Of a stretch of 64,000 nt of DNA, positions 10,320 through 20,899 are shown one piece after another. A model generated the notes under the pieces. It worked only from the letters and a program-made list of their open reading frames with translations, was not told where the DNA came from and did no database searches. The translations under genes and the position numbers were made by a program. This DNA comes from Pycnopodia helianthoides (taxonomy: Eukaryota > Echinodermata > Asteroidea > Forcipulatida > Asteriidae). How positions within the stretch are numbered: the first letter of the stretch is position 1; every line of letters starts with the position of its first letter. The stretch covers positions 13,797,564 to 13,861,563 of the forward strand of contig CM063259.1 in assembly GCA_032158295.1 (NCBI GenBank). Direction: 5' to 3'.

Positions 10320-11700
10320 GTTGTTAAGCTTGATATGTGGCAGGACCCCCCCCCCCTCCGATGTCACTGTAACACATTCTCTTGCTCTCATGTACAGAAG
10401 TACCCCCCCCTTAAATCCTCCGGAGAATTATTGGGATTCCCAGATCACAAAAGACACAATGGGAGGGGGGGGTACTACATGCGAGCAATAATTTATGTTA
10501 CTCTCTCTATTCATAACACTACAAATCTGAAGTTTTAAAGAAATTTAAAAAATGTTGATTTAAAATACAAGGAATGATCGGTATTTCAAGAACACACAAG
10601 GTAGTATACATGATTGGTGGAGCTGACAAAATAGTCGCACAAAGTGTTCATGTTTTGTGTGATCTACCATGTAGGCCTACAAGAAATAACAAACGTGTAC
10701 ACATTTGGGCTTAGTTAGTCCGTAGGTGGGAGTCAGGAGAAAAAGAGTGAAACCATGCACAATTTTCAGCATGTAAACTAAACGCATTGTCCTTAAATTG
10801 TGGTTGTATTTACACTTGACATCAGCTGCAGTATTTTGCGTGCTCGTTTTTAGGTTTTCAGATTCATTTTTCTCGAATATGGCTTCTTTTTAGAGGGAAA
10901 TATTTCACAGGGGAAACAAATTTTCTAGTAGGCCTATGACCCTCATAATCAGTAAGCTTTCAGACTAAAATAAAACAATCATGTTTTTTTTTTTACCCTT
11001 AATACCATATTCAAGAAAGTCACAAATTTGACATACGAGAGTTCGGTGTATACTGTTTCGTTCTACTGAGCATTGTGAAAATGGCTTAGAACTGTGTACA
11101 TCCAATGTAAAAGTTAAGACTTAAACAATTTTAATGGCGGGAAAATAATCCTGAAAAATAAATGTGGCACGATAGAGGTAACTTAAAATGAGCTGTAGTG
11201 ATGCTGAGAAGACCACCAGTTCACAACAAATATTAGACTTGTCGATCAGTATGGTCTTGATCATTTTCTCCACAGCTGCAGTGTCCACAGCACAGCACCA
11301 TCTATCGTTACTTCGAGAGAGAGAGAGAGAAAAAAACTTGATTCAGTTTAGTTTACATCTCGAACAAAGACTAGCTCCGCTATCCAGGGCAACGCCCGCG
11401 ACGACCGTGTTATGACCGACCGCAACATAACACGAATTTAACTGTCTGCAATACGAATTACTGGAGAAGAGATATCACACGAACATCTCGATCAAAACGT
11501 TTCGATCCAGATTTATAGACTTGCCCAGTCCTTCTGAGTCAGCCTCCCAAACAGTCAATGTAGCGCCCTCTACCGGTGGCTAATACAAAAAACAGTGTCG
11601 CCAATCAAGACTATACGATTGTGTCAGTGCGCCTGTGTGCTGACTCGTTGACCTTGCTATGAATGCCTGGCTTCCGCTTTCTAATTCTGCCTTTATCACC
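10320..11700. other. No gene recognised
   Basis: AT-rich intergenic sequence with C and G homopolymers near 10348, 10404 and 10465 and a short GA run at 11313-11328. The ORFs here are short and unlike known proteins. Confidence 0.6.
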
Positions 11701-12064
11701 AATCACGTGATCGAAGCCCTGCGAATCAGCTGGTTTTTGTTTACAAAACAGGTTCGCTCAGCTCAGTTCCATTGTGTGTCAAAGTGGCGTAAACACTGTG
11801 CGATATGATTAGGCTTGCGAGGAAAGGGCCGATGACGCAGTGCAAAGAACGAGCTGAAATCAACAAAGTCAGTTATCATCACAAAGTCCTGTTGGAAGTT
11901 ATCTTGAATAACGATTGAAACTGTAAAAATAGAGAGAGGTTTTCGCTCGATTTCTGGGCAGGAACACTTGCGGGGTGGAGGGCAAATGAAATAGGTGTCT
12001 CGTTCGTTCTAGAGATTTTCGTCTCGATTCTTTCAAAATCAAAGTCAAGTCGGAGTGCATAGAG
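11700..12064 (+). promoter_or_regulatory. Probable promoter and 5' untranslated exon of the polyamine oxidase gene
   Basis: A local CpG-richer block has an E-box/CCAAT-like AATCACGTGATC at about 11701 and ends in GCATAGAG followed by GTAAGA, a near-consensus donor at 12065. It is on the same strand as, and about 1.4 kb upstream of, the polyamine oxidase CDS. Acceptors at 13081 or nearer the ATG could receive it. This is inferred from signals and position only. Confidence 0.4.
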
Positions 12065-12564
12065 GTAAGACAGTTTGAGTTTAAACTTACGTTTTGTGTC
12101 AGAGTGTTGAACAGGTGTTTTTTTTATTTATTATTAAATTGACCATCACAAACAAATGTTCGTTTGGGATGTATTTTTGTAAAGCCAAATTTACCTACCG
12201 ACATTTGTGCAAACAAAAAAGGTGAAACTATGGCTAAACACGCCTGAAACAAATATTGTTTTGTTTTTTTTTTTTTTTTTTGAATGTTTTCATTTACAAC
12301 CAAACATGATAGTCTTCCTTTTTAAATCTGATTTTCGCAAAACAATCAGTTCAGATTTTAATATTATATGAGATTATTAGATAAATTTATATATATAAGA
12401 TATTAATATTGGGATATAAAATAGCCTTCGAAAGTATACATACATACTGTACATAGATAAGCTCCTGTATACTAAAAAATAAATATTTGTAAATGGTCAA
12501 ATATTAATAAAGCCTTTTGGTGTTAACTCAAATCCCCCCCCACCTCCGGGCTCAAATGTGCCGC

Positions 12565-12765
12565 CTGGGTGTGATCCCTAGCTATTTGGCAGTTACATGT
12601 TGAATGGCTTAGAACTAAACTGTCACCCCTGAACAAGGATATTTACAAAATAGGGAATACGCCAACCTTTAGGGCTGGATAGCTCAGTTGGTAGAGTGCC
12701 AGCACGTTAGTACAAGAGGTCACAGGTTCAAGTCCCGCTCTCGTAGTAAATTTTTCTTTGTTCAC
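12565..12765 (+). repeat. SINE family C (tRNA-like head with 5' extension), copy 1
   Basis: A box TAGCTCAGTTGGTAGAG at about 12680 and B box GGTTCAAGTCC at about 12727 mark the tRNA-like part. About 110 bp upstream (GTGTGATCCC..GCTAT..GGCAGTTA..GTTGAATGGCTT) is also conserved in the copy at 37700-37930. A shorter copy lies at 56369-56500. Not a true tRNA: the acceptor stem does not pair. Confidence 0.75.
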
Positions 12766-13081
12766 CCAAAGCAGGATTATTTAAAATTTAGCCAGTCGGT
12801 TTCCGTTGTGGTTTATTACTTGATTAATTTTCTACTGAAGCCGGATAAATTTGTTGCCCCCCCCCCCAAAGAAAAAAAAATTCATTCATCGAATTTGCAC
12901 TTCCTGCTTTTTTTTCCCAACAACGTTAGGTTATCTGCTGGTTAAGGAACAGTCACCTGCAGTCATCGGGGTTTCTTTCAAGTTTTTTCTCTTCAATTGA
13001 ACTTCATCATGTTTTTCTACCGCATCTCGTGGAAGGTTGCGGCTAGCTGATATTTGTTCATTGAGATTTAAACTCTAGTCC

Positions 13082-13285
13082 AGAGAATATGCACAACTAC
13101 CAGGACCGACGCTACTTGTGGAAACAGCAGCTGGTGCACAGGCTGCACTTAAAGAAGACTCAGTTCTTGTCAACTTTACCCGACGATTCCTTCGCAAGTT
13201 TAACCAGAACGATGAGGAACCAAATGATCTTAAGAACTACAGGGGAGATGATTCTCCCTGGAAAAAAATAGACACAGTAATAAAC
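13082..13285 (+). other. Possible coding exon upstream of polyamine oxidase
   Basis: After a CTCTAGTCCAG acceptor, one frame is open for 68 codons to a TAG at about 13283 and reads like protein (for example LVNFTRRFLRKFNQNDEEP). It has no ATG in that frame and no family is recognised. It could be untranslated leader of the polyamine oxidase mRNA or the end of another transcript. A 60-residue ATG ORF in another frame (13089-13271) overlaps it. Confidence 0.25.
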
Positions 13286-13438
13286 ATTTCAGTATAGCAA
13301 GCAGTCAGTAGAAGGAAAAAAAAAACCTGCTTGCTTTGCTTCGGTGAGGAGTTAAAAAAAAGAAGGAAACAATTTTTAGAGTGAAGTGCAAGATTCTGTT
13401 TTATCTTTTAATGAACTCTCGGATATGCAATTTGAAAA

Positions 13439-14822
13439 ATGAGTGGGAAGAATGTGGGGAAACTTGGGGAAGGTGGGATCCAGCGAGTGGACAATGGGCG
13501 GAAGGTGTTAATTCTTGGTGCAGGCGCTGCGGGGTTGGCTGCGGCGAGCACTTTTTTGAGCCAGGGCATCGATCAGTTTTTGGTCCTTGAAGGGGCTGAC
13601 CACATCGGCGGGCGGGTACAAGATGTTGAGTTCGGTGGAATTCAAGTCGAGAGGGGCGCCAACTGGCTACAGCCCGAAGAAGGTCCCATGGAGAAGATAG
13701 CTGAAAGAGCCGGCCTAGCGAGTCGCCGGTTGTCATTCGGCGACTCTCTGGATGCAAGAAGTAGAGGATAAAGAGGTCCTCCCGCAGTGGGAGGTAGAGA
13801 AAGTCTTGTATGAGTTCAGCAACTTCATGGAGCAGGCGGCCGACTTCGCCGTGAAGTGCCCAGACGGCGACATGACCATGAGAGATTTCTTAGTGGACAA
13901 GAAGTGGTCAGTCAGGTCGGATATCATCCACAAGGCCATCGAGTGGTACCAGTTTGACTTCGAGTACTCGATTCCGCCGGAGCAAACATCAATTTTAAGC
14001 AGTAACTGGGAGTACTGCAGTGACAACAGCAAGTTCGTCATAGACCAGCGAGGTTTCAAAGCGATTTTCGCCGACGTGGTCACCCACCTGGTTCAAAAAA
14101 ATGCTCTCAGATTAAATAAGCGGGTCATCTCGATTGATCAGTCACAGAAGGAAAAAAGTCTATGTGACATGCGAGATGGCTCGGTCTTTTGCGCGGATGC
14201 GGTGTTGCTCACTTTTAATTTAGGCGTGCTGCAAAGCCGTCTGGTGGCGTTCAACCCCCTTGCCAAAATGGAAAACGGCAGCCATGACCACACCCCCGTC
14301 GGCGCCTTCACCAAGATTTTCCTCAAGTTTCCCCACAAATTCTGGGACGACAAGGAGTGGATCATGCACATGAGCGACCGCCGAGGCTACTACCCGATCT
14401 TCATGAACATGGAGATGAGTGGCCTCTTTCCTCGAGGTACCAACGTCCTCGTGGGCTTCGTCGTCGGTGACGAAGCCCGTCGAGTCGAGAACCAACCGAT
14501 CGGGGAGACCCTCCGAGAAGTCATCTCGGTGTTGAAGGATTTATACGGGGAGCAAGCGGTACCTCAACCTACCGACATCATGCTGTCTGGCTGGTTGAAT
14601 GACCCTCTACAGATGGGCGCCTTCTCGGTACCGCACACCTCCAGGAGGGTCCTTCACCAACTCCAGACCAGCGTCGGGAGGGTCTACTTCGGAGGGGAGG
14701 CTACAGACGAGAAGTTTGCGGGGTATGTGATCGGGGGAATGAGGAGCGGACAGAGGGAAGCAAAGAGGATTACACGCCAAGTGTTTGGGCGTAAGATCAA
14801 AAGGGAAGGATTCAGCGGTTAG
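13439..14822 (+). CDS. Plant-type polyamine oxidase (FAD amine oxidase), one frameshift
   Basis: Oxidises spermine or spermidine to release aminoaldehyde and hydrogen peroxide, using FAD. It is about 460 residues once the frame is repaired, against 470-500 for maize PAO-like enzymes. The dinucleotide fold is VLILGAGAAG (GxGxxG at 27-32), followed by the acidic ribose contact and IGGRV. The middle has SLGVLQ-like FNLGVLQSRL and TKIFLKFPHKFW. RRGYYPIF and the C-terminal FAD motif YFGGEATDEKFAGYVIGG match the plant-type group better than spermine oxidase or PAOX. The frame changes once, between about 13719 and 13775 (one surplus base or two missing), giving 13439-13771 then 13752-14822. There is no intron in the CDS. 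No signal peptide or SKL tail is seen, so it is probably cytosolic. Single-exon form may reflect an old retrocopy or intron loss. Purifying selection looks intact apart from the frameshift. Confidence 0.85.
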
Positions 14823-16450
14823 TCAAAGCTTTGAATTCAGGAATGATTTACGGCTGTTAATAACATTTGTGCTTAAAAGTAAAGCCAGAAAAGAAAAAAA
14901 TCCTTAAAACTTAAAACACATCTTTCAGACAAAGTATATTCGAGCCGACTTTGTCTCTGTTCATGCAAAATTTGGGCTGTAACCTGTCTACATGTATGTT
15001 GTGAAGAAATTTCTTCTGTGAAGAAAGTTCTTCTGTGCTAAGGCAAGTTCGGAAAAAGAAAAAAAAAAAAAACCATGATGAACTGCATTGCAAGTGGTAT
15101 AACAAACATGTGCATAAGATACTGATTTCAAATTTGATGGTGGTGGGGTTGGGAGAGACGAACCACATTTCCAAGGTTTATTTGACTACCCAAAAAAAAA
15201 AAAAAAAAAATTGTATGATTTGGAAAAATTTCTCAAATTACACCTCTCTGTCTTGTCCTCATTCCTGCGCATTAACCTCTGTGTAGCCTCTCACTGTTCA
15301 TTGTGAAGTCTTAAATTGCAGGCATAAAGGAATTTTGACGACAACTGAAGCTTCATGTTACACGCACCATACAAAGATGCAGGTTTTTGTTCTCTTAGTG
15401 TACGTCAATGGACTCCCTTCCCTGAATCTTATTTGTGATTTTTTTCTTTTGCTGATATTTTTTTAAGAACTGTTCTATTCATGTTCAAGGGCCATTCTTT
15501 AGGCTGTTCAATTTTTTTGCACGCGACCTAATCTCTCACACATAACTATTTATGCATAGTTTTAAGAAACCAAACTATGAGCTTTGAAGATTAACAGCAC
15601 TTTAAAAATAGTTTTCGTTGGTGTACCAAGCTACCAGCTACATTGTGTGCGTGTTCACGAGCATGCAGCACAATCTCTCCCTTACAAGAAAATGCAAAAA
15701 CAACACGCACAAAGAAAACAGCTGATATGATAGTTCCCCCATAACATGCAAAGTGGACACAGAATTTTCACACAATATTTTATGCTTAAGGGCCATTTAT
15801 ACGCTAGTTCACAGAGCCGGTCTTTATATCACATGTTAATACAACCCCCCCCCCCCCACGTGACCAGTCTTTGACCAATCAGAGTGCACAAACTCTCTGA
15901 GGTGTTTATTAATTAATGTTCATGAATCTACTCGTCATTTCCATTTTTTACGCCACACATTTTTGTCGGTTTCTCCCTTATTGGTTATAACAATGTACCA
16001 GAGTGTGTCTGTAACGTCCCTGTCCGAGCTTTTTGTTGTATTAATGACAGTCCGGTCCAATGAAGTTCCTTTTACTGCAATTTAGGGCTTGTAATGCAAT
16101 GAATGTTCCAGTAGCTTGAGGTAGTGGTATTTGAAGTCTTGCAAGTCTCTACTGTGTAGAAAATTGCTGTTAAAAATTAAACTTTCGCATTCTTTCAAAT
16201 TTTTCCAGTAATCGTGTTAATCAAAAATATATTTCTTCTAAAAATAAAGATTATAGTGATATTATTGTGTAACAGTTATGAGTATTTGAACTTAAAATAT
16301 ACAACGAAAAATTAATAGGAAAAAAATTAACATTAAGGGAGATTTATCTTAAATTTCTTATTAATTTTTTAAATATCTGAAAGGTTTATCATTGGTATCT
16401 GTAAATACTCAGACAAAAATAAACAAGAGGAAAAAAAGTAAAAAAGTTTA
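14823..16450. other. Polyamine oxidase 3' flank; no further gene
   Basis: Contains A and T homopolymers (15060-15072, 15192-15210), a C run at 15846, and AT-rich unique sequence. No canonical AATAAA was seen in the first 400 bases after the stop. The short ORFs are low-complexity. Confidence 0.6.
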
Positions 16451-16457
16451 TTGTTAA

Positions 16458-16975
16458 AGGTAGGGTCGTAGATTGGTGAACATAACACTTGATTTATAGG
16501 CCAAATTGTCCACCAAGATGCAATATAAGTCACCTGTGATAGTTTCAACTGAAAACGGTGTCTATGAAGAACGTGGAACCATCTGTGTTCAGCGAGGTAC
16601 CAAGCTGCAGCATTCACAAACGGACACCACGGAAATTCGAATCTCCAAAGCTCGCCTCGAGGGTGAGCCTTGGAGATTTGAAACTCCGACGTACTTTTTT
16701 TGAACTGCGGTAGTAGAACAAATAGCAAGACAAGCTCTCTAAAGAACAAAATCTACACGGCAAAGTAGATATACACAAACCGATTACTGCATGTTACTGC
16801 AAACCGATTATACATCAGTACTTTTATTGATTGCTAATCAACAGTGGGTATTTCTGATGAAATTATTGTGCAAGATGCTTTGACCACCATTACCATCTTT
16901 ATAACGAGTTTAGCTTTTGGATAGGAATGACACCATTTTTTGTCGGGTCAATTTTACCGGAGTATAACCCTACCT
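16458..16975. mobile_element. MITE family T3 (TTAA-flanked), long copy
   Basis: Ends AGGTAGGGTCGTAGATTGG and its complement (ATAACCCTACCTT) are flanked by TTAA at 16454-16457 and 16976-16979. The internal palindrome around 16640 (TCTCCAAAGCTCG..GGAGATTTGAA) explains the antisense ORF pair seen here. Relatives: 42840-43271, 49085-49483, 5340-5665. Confidence 0.75.
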
Positions 16976-17159
16976 TTAATTACTCGTCAACCTTAAAGAA
17001 GGGTAGTATTTACATGTAGCTTATATTTTTGCACCTTGTAATATTTCAGCACAGTATCCATGAAAGACAGTTAAAGGAGTGATTGATGACATTTTTTGAT
17101 TTTTAAATACATACTTTTTGAGAATCCTTGAGAATCCCTCTGAATTTTAGGATCTTTTT

Positions 17160-18130
17160 TCAGCCATCCGAGGTACACTGTGCAGTTACATTGGCTTCCT
17201 GTTAATTATCGTACTATTTTAAAGGTGTGTTTTTTCATTTTTAAATGCTTTGTTCTTTGCCCTATGTTATTTGTGTGATATTGTTGCCACTAAGCCCGTT
17301 AGTAGGATTTGAAGCTTTGCATGGTGGGAGTATATGGTGTAAACGTTGAGTCGTTAACAACCGGTTCTTTTCAGAACCAACAGTTACTCAAAAGAGATTT
17401 TTAACATGGTGTTACCGCAAACCTCTCCTACTAAGCCTGTTGTTAGACATTCGATCTACCCGCTCTGCAAGTGACGGTACTCTGCTGATCCGCCCCAGAG
17501 CGAGGCTGGTTTCTGCAGGCGATGGAATGTTCTCTGTAAATTGGCCCTCAACTGTGGAACCTGCTTCCTAAGCAACTTACATGTAGGGAAGCCAACAATG
17601 TTGGACGGTTCAACCCTAACCTTAAAGGCACATTACAGAATTGGTAATTGGTAAAATATACTTTTGATCACAGATTTACATAAAACTTACACGGTCTAAT
17701 GATGATGATGATAGTAGAAAACATCCCTAGAAATATTTCTGGCTGAAATGCCATATTTGATGAGAAATAAATCAAACTAATTTCCGATTGGAGTTTACCG
17801 CTCAGTGAGCGTTTTGCACTATTTTCTCGTGACCCAGATGGCCGATCGAACTTAAACTTCTACAGGTTTGTCAGTTTATGTATATGGTGGATTATAAAAA
17901 GTGCTTACACTGCCAGCAACTGTTTTGTTAGCAAAAACCAATTCTGCAATGTTCCTTTAAGACAAACCTTTTTAAACGTGCTTTTTTAAACCACTTAGTA
18001 CCTATTTATTTTTTAAAGCAATGCCAGGTTTTTGAATTAGTGCTTATCCTAACTGTTTTTACTTACTTGATTAGTGTATTGGTTCTGCGTATAATTACCT
18101 TTTAACTGTATTTTCTCTAAGGTTTTATAA
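17160..18130 (+). mobile_element. Non-LTR retrotransposon 3' end (CR1/L2-like), decayed and interrupted
   Basis: Translated pieces match the conserved tail of CR1/L2-type reverse transcriptases: LHWLPVNYRTILKVCFFIFK (about 17185), then a serine- and arginine-rich stretch ending FGDRAFS-like and PSTVEP..., then ANNVGRFNPNLK just before 17622 and TNLFKRAFLNH just after 17960. A T1 MITE at 17626-17956 splits the frame. There is no complete ORF. Confidence 0.7.
17626..17956. mobile_element. TTAA-target MITE, family T1 copy 3, inside the LINE tail
   Basis: Flanked by TTAA at 17622-17625 and 17957-17960. Removing it and one TTAA rejoins the LINE reading frame (..NPNLK then TNLFKRAF..), which dates the insertion after the LINE. 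Confidence 0.85.
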
Positions 18131-18205
18131 CTGTATGGGTTGTTATGTTTTAACAATTTTTTAAGCGCCCAGGAGCATGTTTCATGGATGGACGCTCAGG
18201 GTTCT

Positions 18206-18536
18206 GCCCACAGTGGTCGTTGCCGGAAAACCCGCCCGGCACTCAGGATTCCCCCGTCACCACTGACTGGAAGAATTTTCTCTGGTTTACGACCAGCCAC
18301 ACATTTTCCAAATTTGTAAATTCAACTTGCCATTTCCTTTCACAGGTTTTCAAAGAAACGTAAACACTTTGTTATTTACCAGTACAAAGAAAGGTATCCC
18401 AAAACTATAAACTTTGAGTACTTCTTTGGGTTTGAGTCTATTTTTATGACCTATCGTGTATTACTAATCCATCTCGCAATGGACTCCAGGGAAACCTTTT
18501 TTCTGCAACTACAGAAGTCCTGGGCAGAACCCTGGA
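18206..18536. repeat. MITE-like repeat with CAGGGTTCTGC ends, copy 1
   Basis: The left end CAGGGTTCTGCCCACAGTGG and right end TGGGCAGAACCCTG are inverted. The inside matches 55423-55664. The CAGGG termini suggest a hAT-type origin. Confidence 0.6.
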
Positions 18537-18915
18537 CGCTATATAAAATGTCATTATTTTATTATTATATTATATCATCATTTGGAGACGGTGATCTAAT
18601 TTAGGTATGTTTAAAAAATAAAAGATGGGCAGTATTTACAATTTTTTAGGATCGATCATAAATGCAACGCAGTGTTGGGTGACCTCATACTTGTATTTCA
18701 TTACCTAAGCACCTATAAATGTTTTCATATTGAAACAAAATTGACTTTTGATGTTTACATGAATCATACCACCATTTTTAATATTAATCAGGTATGCATG
18801 TTGAACTAATTTCAACCAATTATTAAATTGACAAATTTAAATCGAGTATTTTAAGTCGTGATAATTAGAAACTTAGCGTTTACACTGTAAGTTCACTCTG
18901 TAGTTCAGAAGTACG

Positions 18916-19038
18916 ATGGCGTTCACATTAAATGAGGTAAAACAGAAGGTTGTGAATTTGTTGATGAAAGAATTTTCTTGGTTCAAGGAGTTACTACGAG
19001 GCAAGAAAGATTTGAAGCTCGCAAGGTGTGGGAAATAA
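18916..19038 (+). other. Short ORF, 40 codons, unidentified
   Basis: ACGATGG is a good start context. The peptide starts MAFTLNEVKQKVVNLLMKEF and continues with LRGKKDLKLARCGK before TAA. Composition is protein-like. CAAG|GTGTGG at about 19025 could be a splice donor, making it a first exon or a transposon-derived fragment. No homologue is recognised. Confidence 0.25.
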
Positions 19039-19193
19039 GTAAGCAGGGACGAGTCTGTTCGAAAATGGAAAATCCTGGAAGTTGGGTATTAATTTCCTCT
19101 TGGTGTGGAGACGAAGCTCTCTAAATGTACAGAATGTTTCATTTTAGAGGTTTACAGACTGTTTATCATTTCAGTTTAGATATCTGAAGGTCA

Positions 19194-19388
19194 GTGCCCA
19201 ATTTCATAGAGCTGCTTAAGCTTGAAAAGTTGCTAAGCACAACAAAATTATGCTTACCAGAATAAGGTTACCAGCCAAAATACCATGTCACATGTACAAT
19301 TTGTGACTGGTATCCTGCTCATTTCTGCCTAGCAGACAATTGTTAAGCAATATTTTCTGCTCAAGCAGCTCTATGAAATTGGGCCCTG
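19194..19388. mobile_element. Foldback MITE family E (GGCCCAATTTC ends), copy 1
   Basis: The termini GCCCAATTTCATAGAGCTGC and GCAGCTCTATGAAATTGGGC are inverted, and the whole element of about 195 bp is near-palindromic. Other copies: 20218-20442, 26468-26663, 33727-33970, 51386-51572, 63731-63928, with partial ones at 31267-31330 and 34970-35125. Confidence 0.85.
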
Positions 19389-19389
19389 A

Positions 19390-20150
19390 TCATAACAAGG
19401 GCCAAGTCTTTTCATTTCTGTGATGGCAAATTTGGCCTCAGTCAAGAAAATCTGAAAGTGCATGGAGATCAGTGACAAATTCTCAAATCAGAAAGAATCC
19501 TGACAAATCACATGCTTAAAGGAAAGAGAAAAAAAGAAGCTTAATACTGGGTTACTTAAAGTATGGTGGATGGCAAAATAAAAAATCCCCAAAGTTTCAA
19601 GGTTTTGTTTTTTGCAGCTTATCAAAATCCAAATCGAAAGTGCACTCAACTCTGTACTTCAGGAAAGCACATCCTGTTTTTTTTTTCCCCAAGCATGAAG
19701 TCAGTCCCACCACCAATCCAAATATTTCTGTTTCCTGAACTTATGCAGTAAACAAGGCCAACCACATTGAACACATAATATTTAGAAACTGTGACCTTGT
19801 GTTTCGCCAACGGCAAAATGCCAAATAAAACAGCCGAGGACCAGTCAAATTTCTTTCTGGCTAGTTCAGTGTTCAGTGGATTTTTTAAGGAGAAGCGGCG
19901 AGGATATTTTTTCAGATCCTCTTCGTGCCTATCCTAAACGTTGCATAATAGTGCCCTACTGGTACTGGTCAAGGTCGGAAACAATGGCTACACAACTCAT
20001 GATTAATTTAACTGCCCTGTTATCTTTTTAACAGGGTCTTGAGGCGACTCTTGTCAAAGGGTTCCAATAATATGATGTGTGTAAAGAATCCTGCATTAAA
20101 AAAAACTTGATCAGGTGGCGGCCATGAAAGGCCTGGGCGAGTGGGCGGTT
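19390..20150. other. No gene recognised
   Basis: Unique AT-rich sequence with a fragment (19830-19880, ACCAGTCAAATT..GGCTAGTTCAGTGTT) shared with the repeats at 25060-25200 and 52190-52405. Confidence 0.5.
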
Positions 20151-20171
20151 ACGGCTGGATTGCCACATCAA

Positions 20172-20832
20172 TGGCGTGTCATGGCCGAGCAGATAAAAGC
20201 ACCCGACTCAAGCTCTGGGCCCAATTTCATAGAGCTGCTAAGCACGAAATATATATGCTTAGCATGAAATTTCTTCCTTGATAAAAACAGGATTACCAAC
20301 CAAATTTCCATTTGTTGCATATTGCTTGTTACTGGTATTCAGCTGTTGTTTGCTTATCCTGAAAATCAGGTGAAAATTATCGAGGCAAAAATTTCACGCT
20401 AAGCAAATTTTTGTGCTAAGCAGCTCTATGAAATTGGGCCCTGGTGTTTCTGTTGAGCAGAGTGTGGGTTCGAGTCCCGGTCGTGACACTTGTGTCCTTA
20501 AGCAAGACAATAAATGCATTATTGCTGCGTCCTTTGGATGGGACGTAATTAAAGCCGTTGGTCCCGTGTGTTGTGTAACGCACGTATAAGAACCCAGTAC
20601 ACTTATCGAGAAGAGAAGGGGTTCGCCCTGGTGTTCCTGGTTTGATTGGCACTAATGGCAGCATATTGCGCCACAGCACCTTGTAAACCATTACATGGTG
20701 CTATGTAAAGGAATAGGTCTAATACTTTAAAACGTAGCTCCACAATACCTTGCAGGAAAAATAATGAATGTTGAAGCGCCTTGAGCGTCACTGAGTGACA
20801 GATATATAAGAAGCCATTATTATTATTATTTT
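20172..20832 (+). repeat. SINE family A copy 2, split by a MITE
   Basis: The head 20172-20217 (GTCATGGCCGAGCAGATAAA) and body 20443-20832 are contiguous with respect to other copies. A family E MITE occupies the gap. The B box GGTTCGAGTCC at about 20467 is intact and the (ATT)n tail ends near 20830. Confidence 0.85.
20218..20442. mobile_element. Foldback MITE family E copy 2, nested in SINE A
   Basis: GGCCCAATTTCATAGAGCTG and its complement bound a 225-bp foldback. CTG occurs on both sides but once in the empty SINE copies, so it is a likely 3-bp target duplication. Confidence 0.85.
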
Positions 20833-20899
20833 TTGTGTGCGTTGGAGTATAGGACGTCCTTGGCAACACCCTTAGCAACAGCCGTAGTTGCCAATTGGG

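Noticed and set aside
12672..12745. Possible tRNA gene
   Set aside because: Has A and B boxes but no pairing acceptor stem, and recurs with flanks at 37820 and 56370: a SINE.
13401..14495. Several antisense ORFs of 77-118 residues over the oxidase
   Set aside because: Shadows of the polyamine oxidase CDS, which has clear family motifs on the plus strand.
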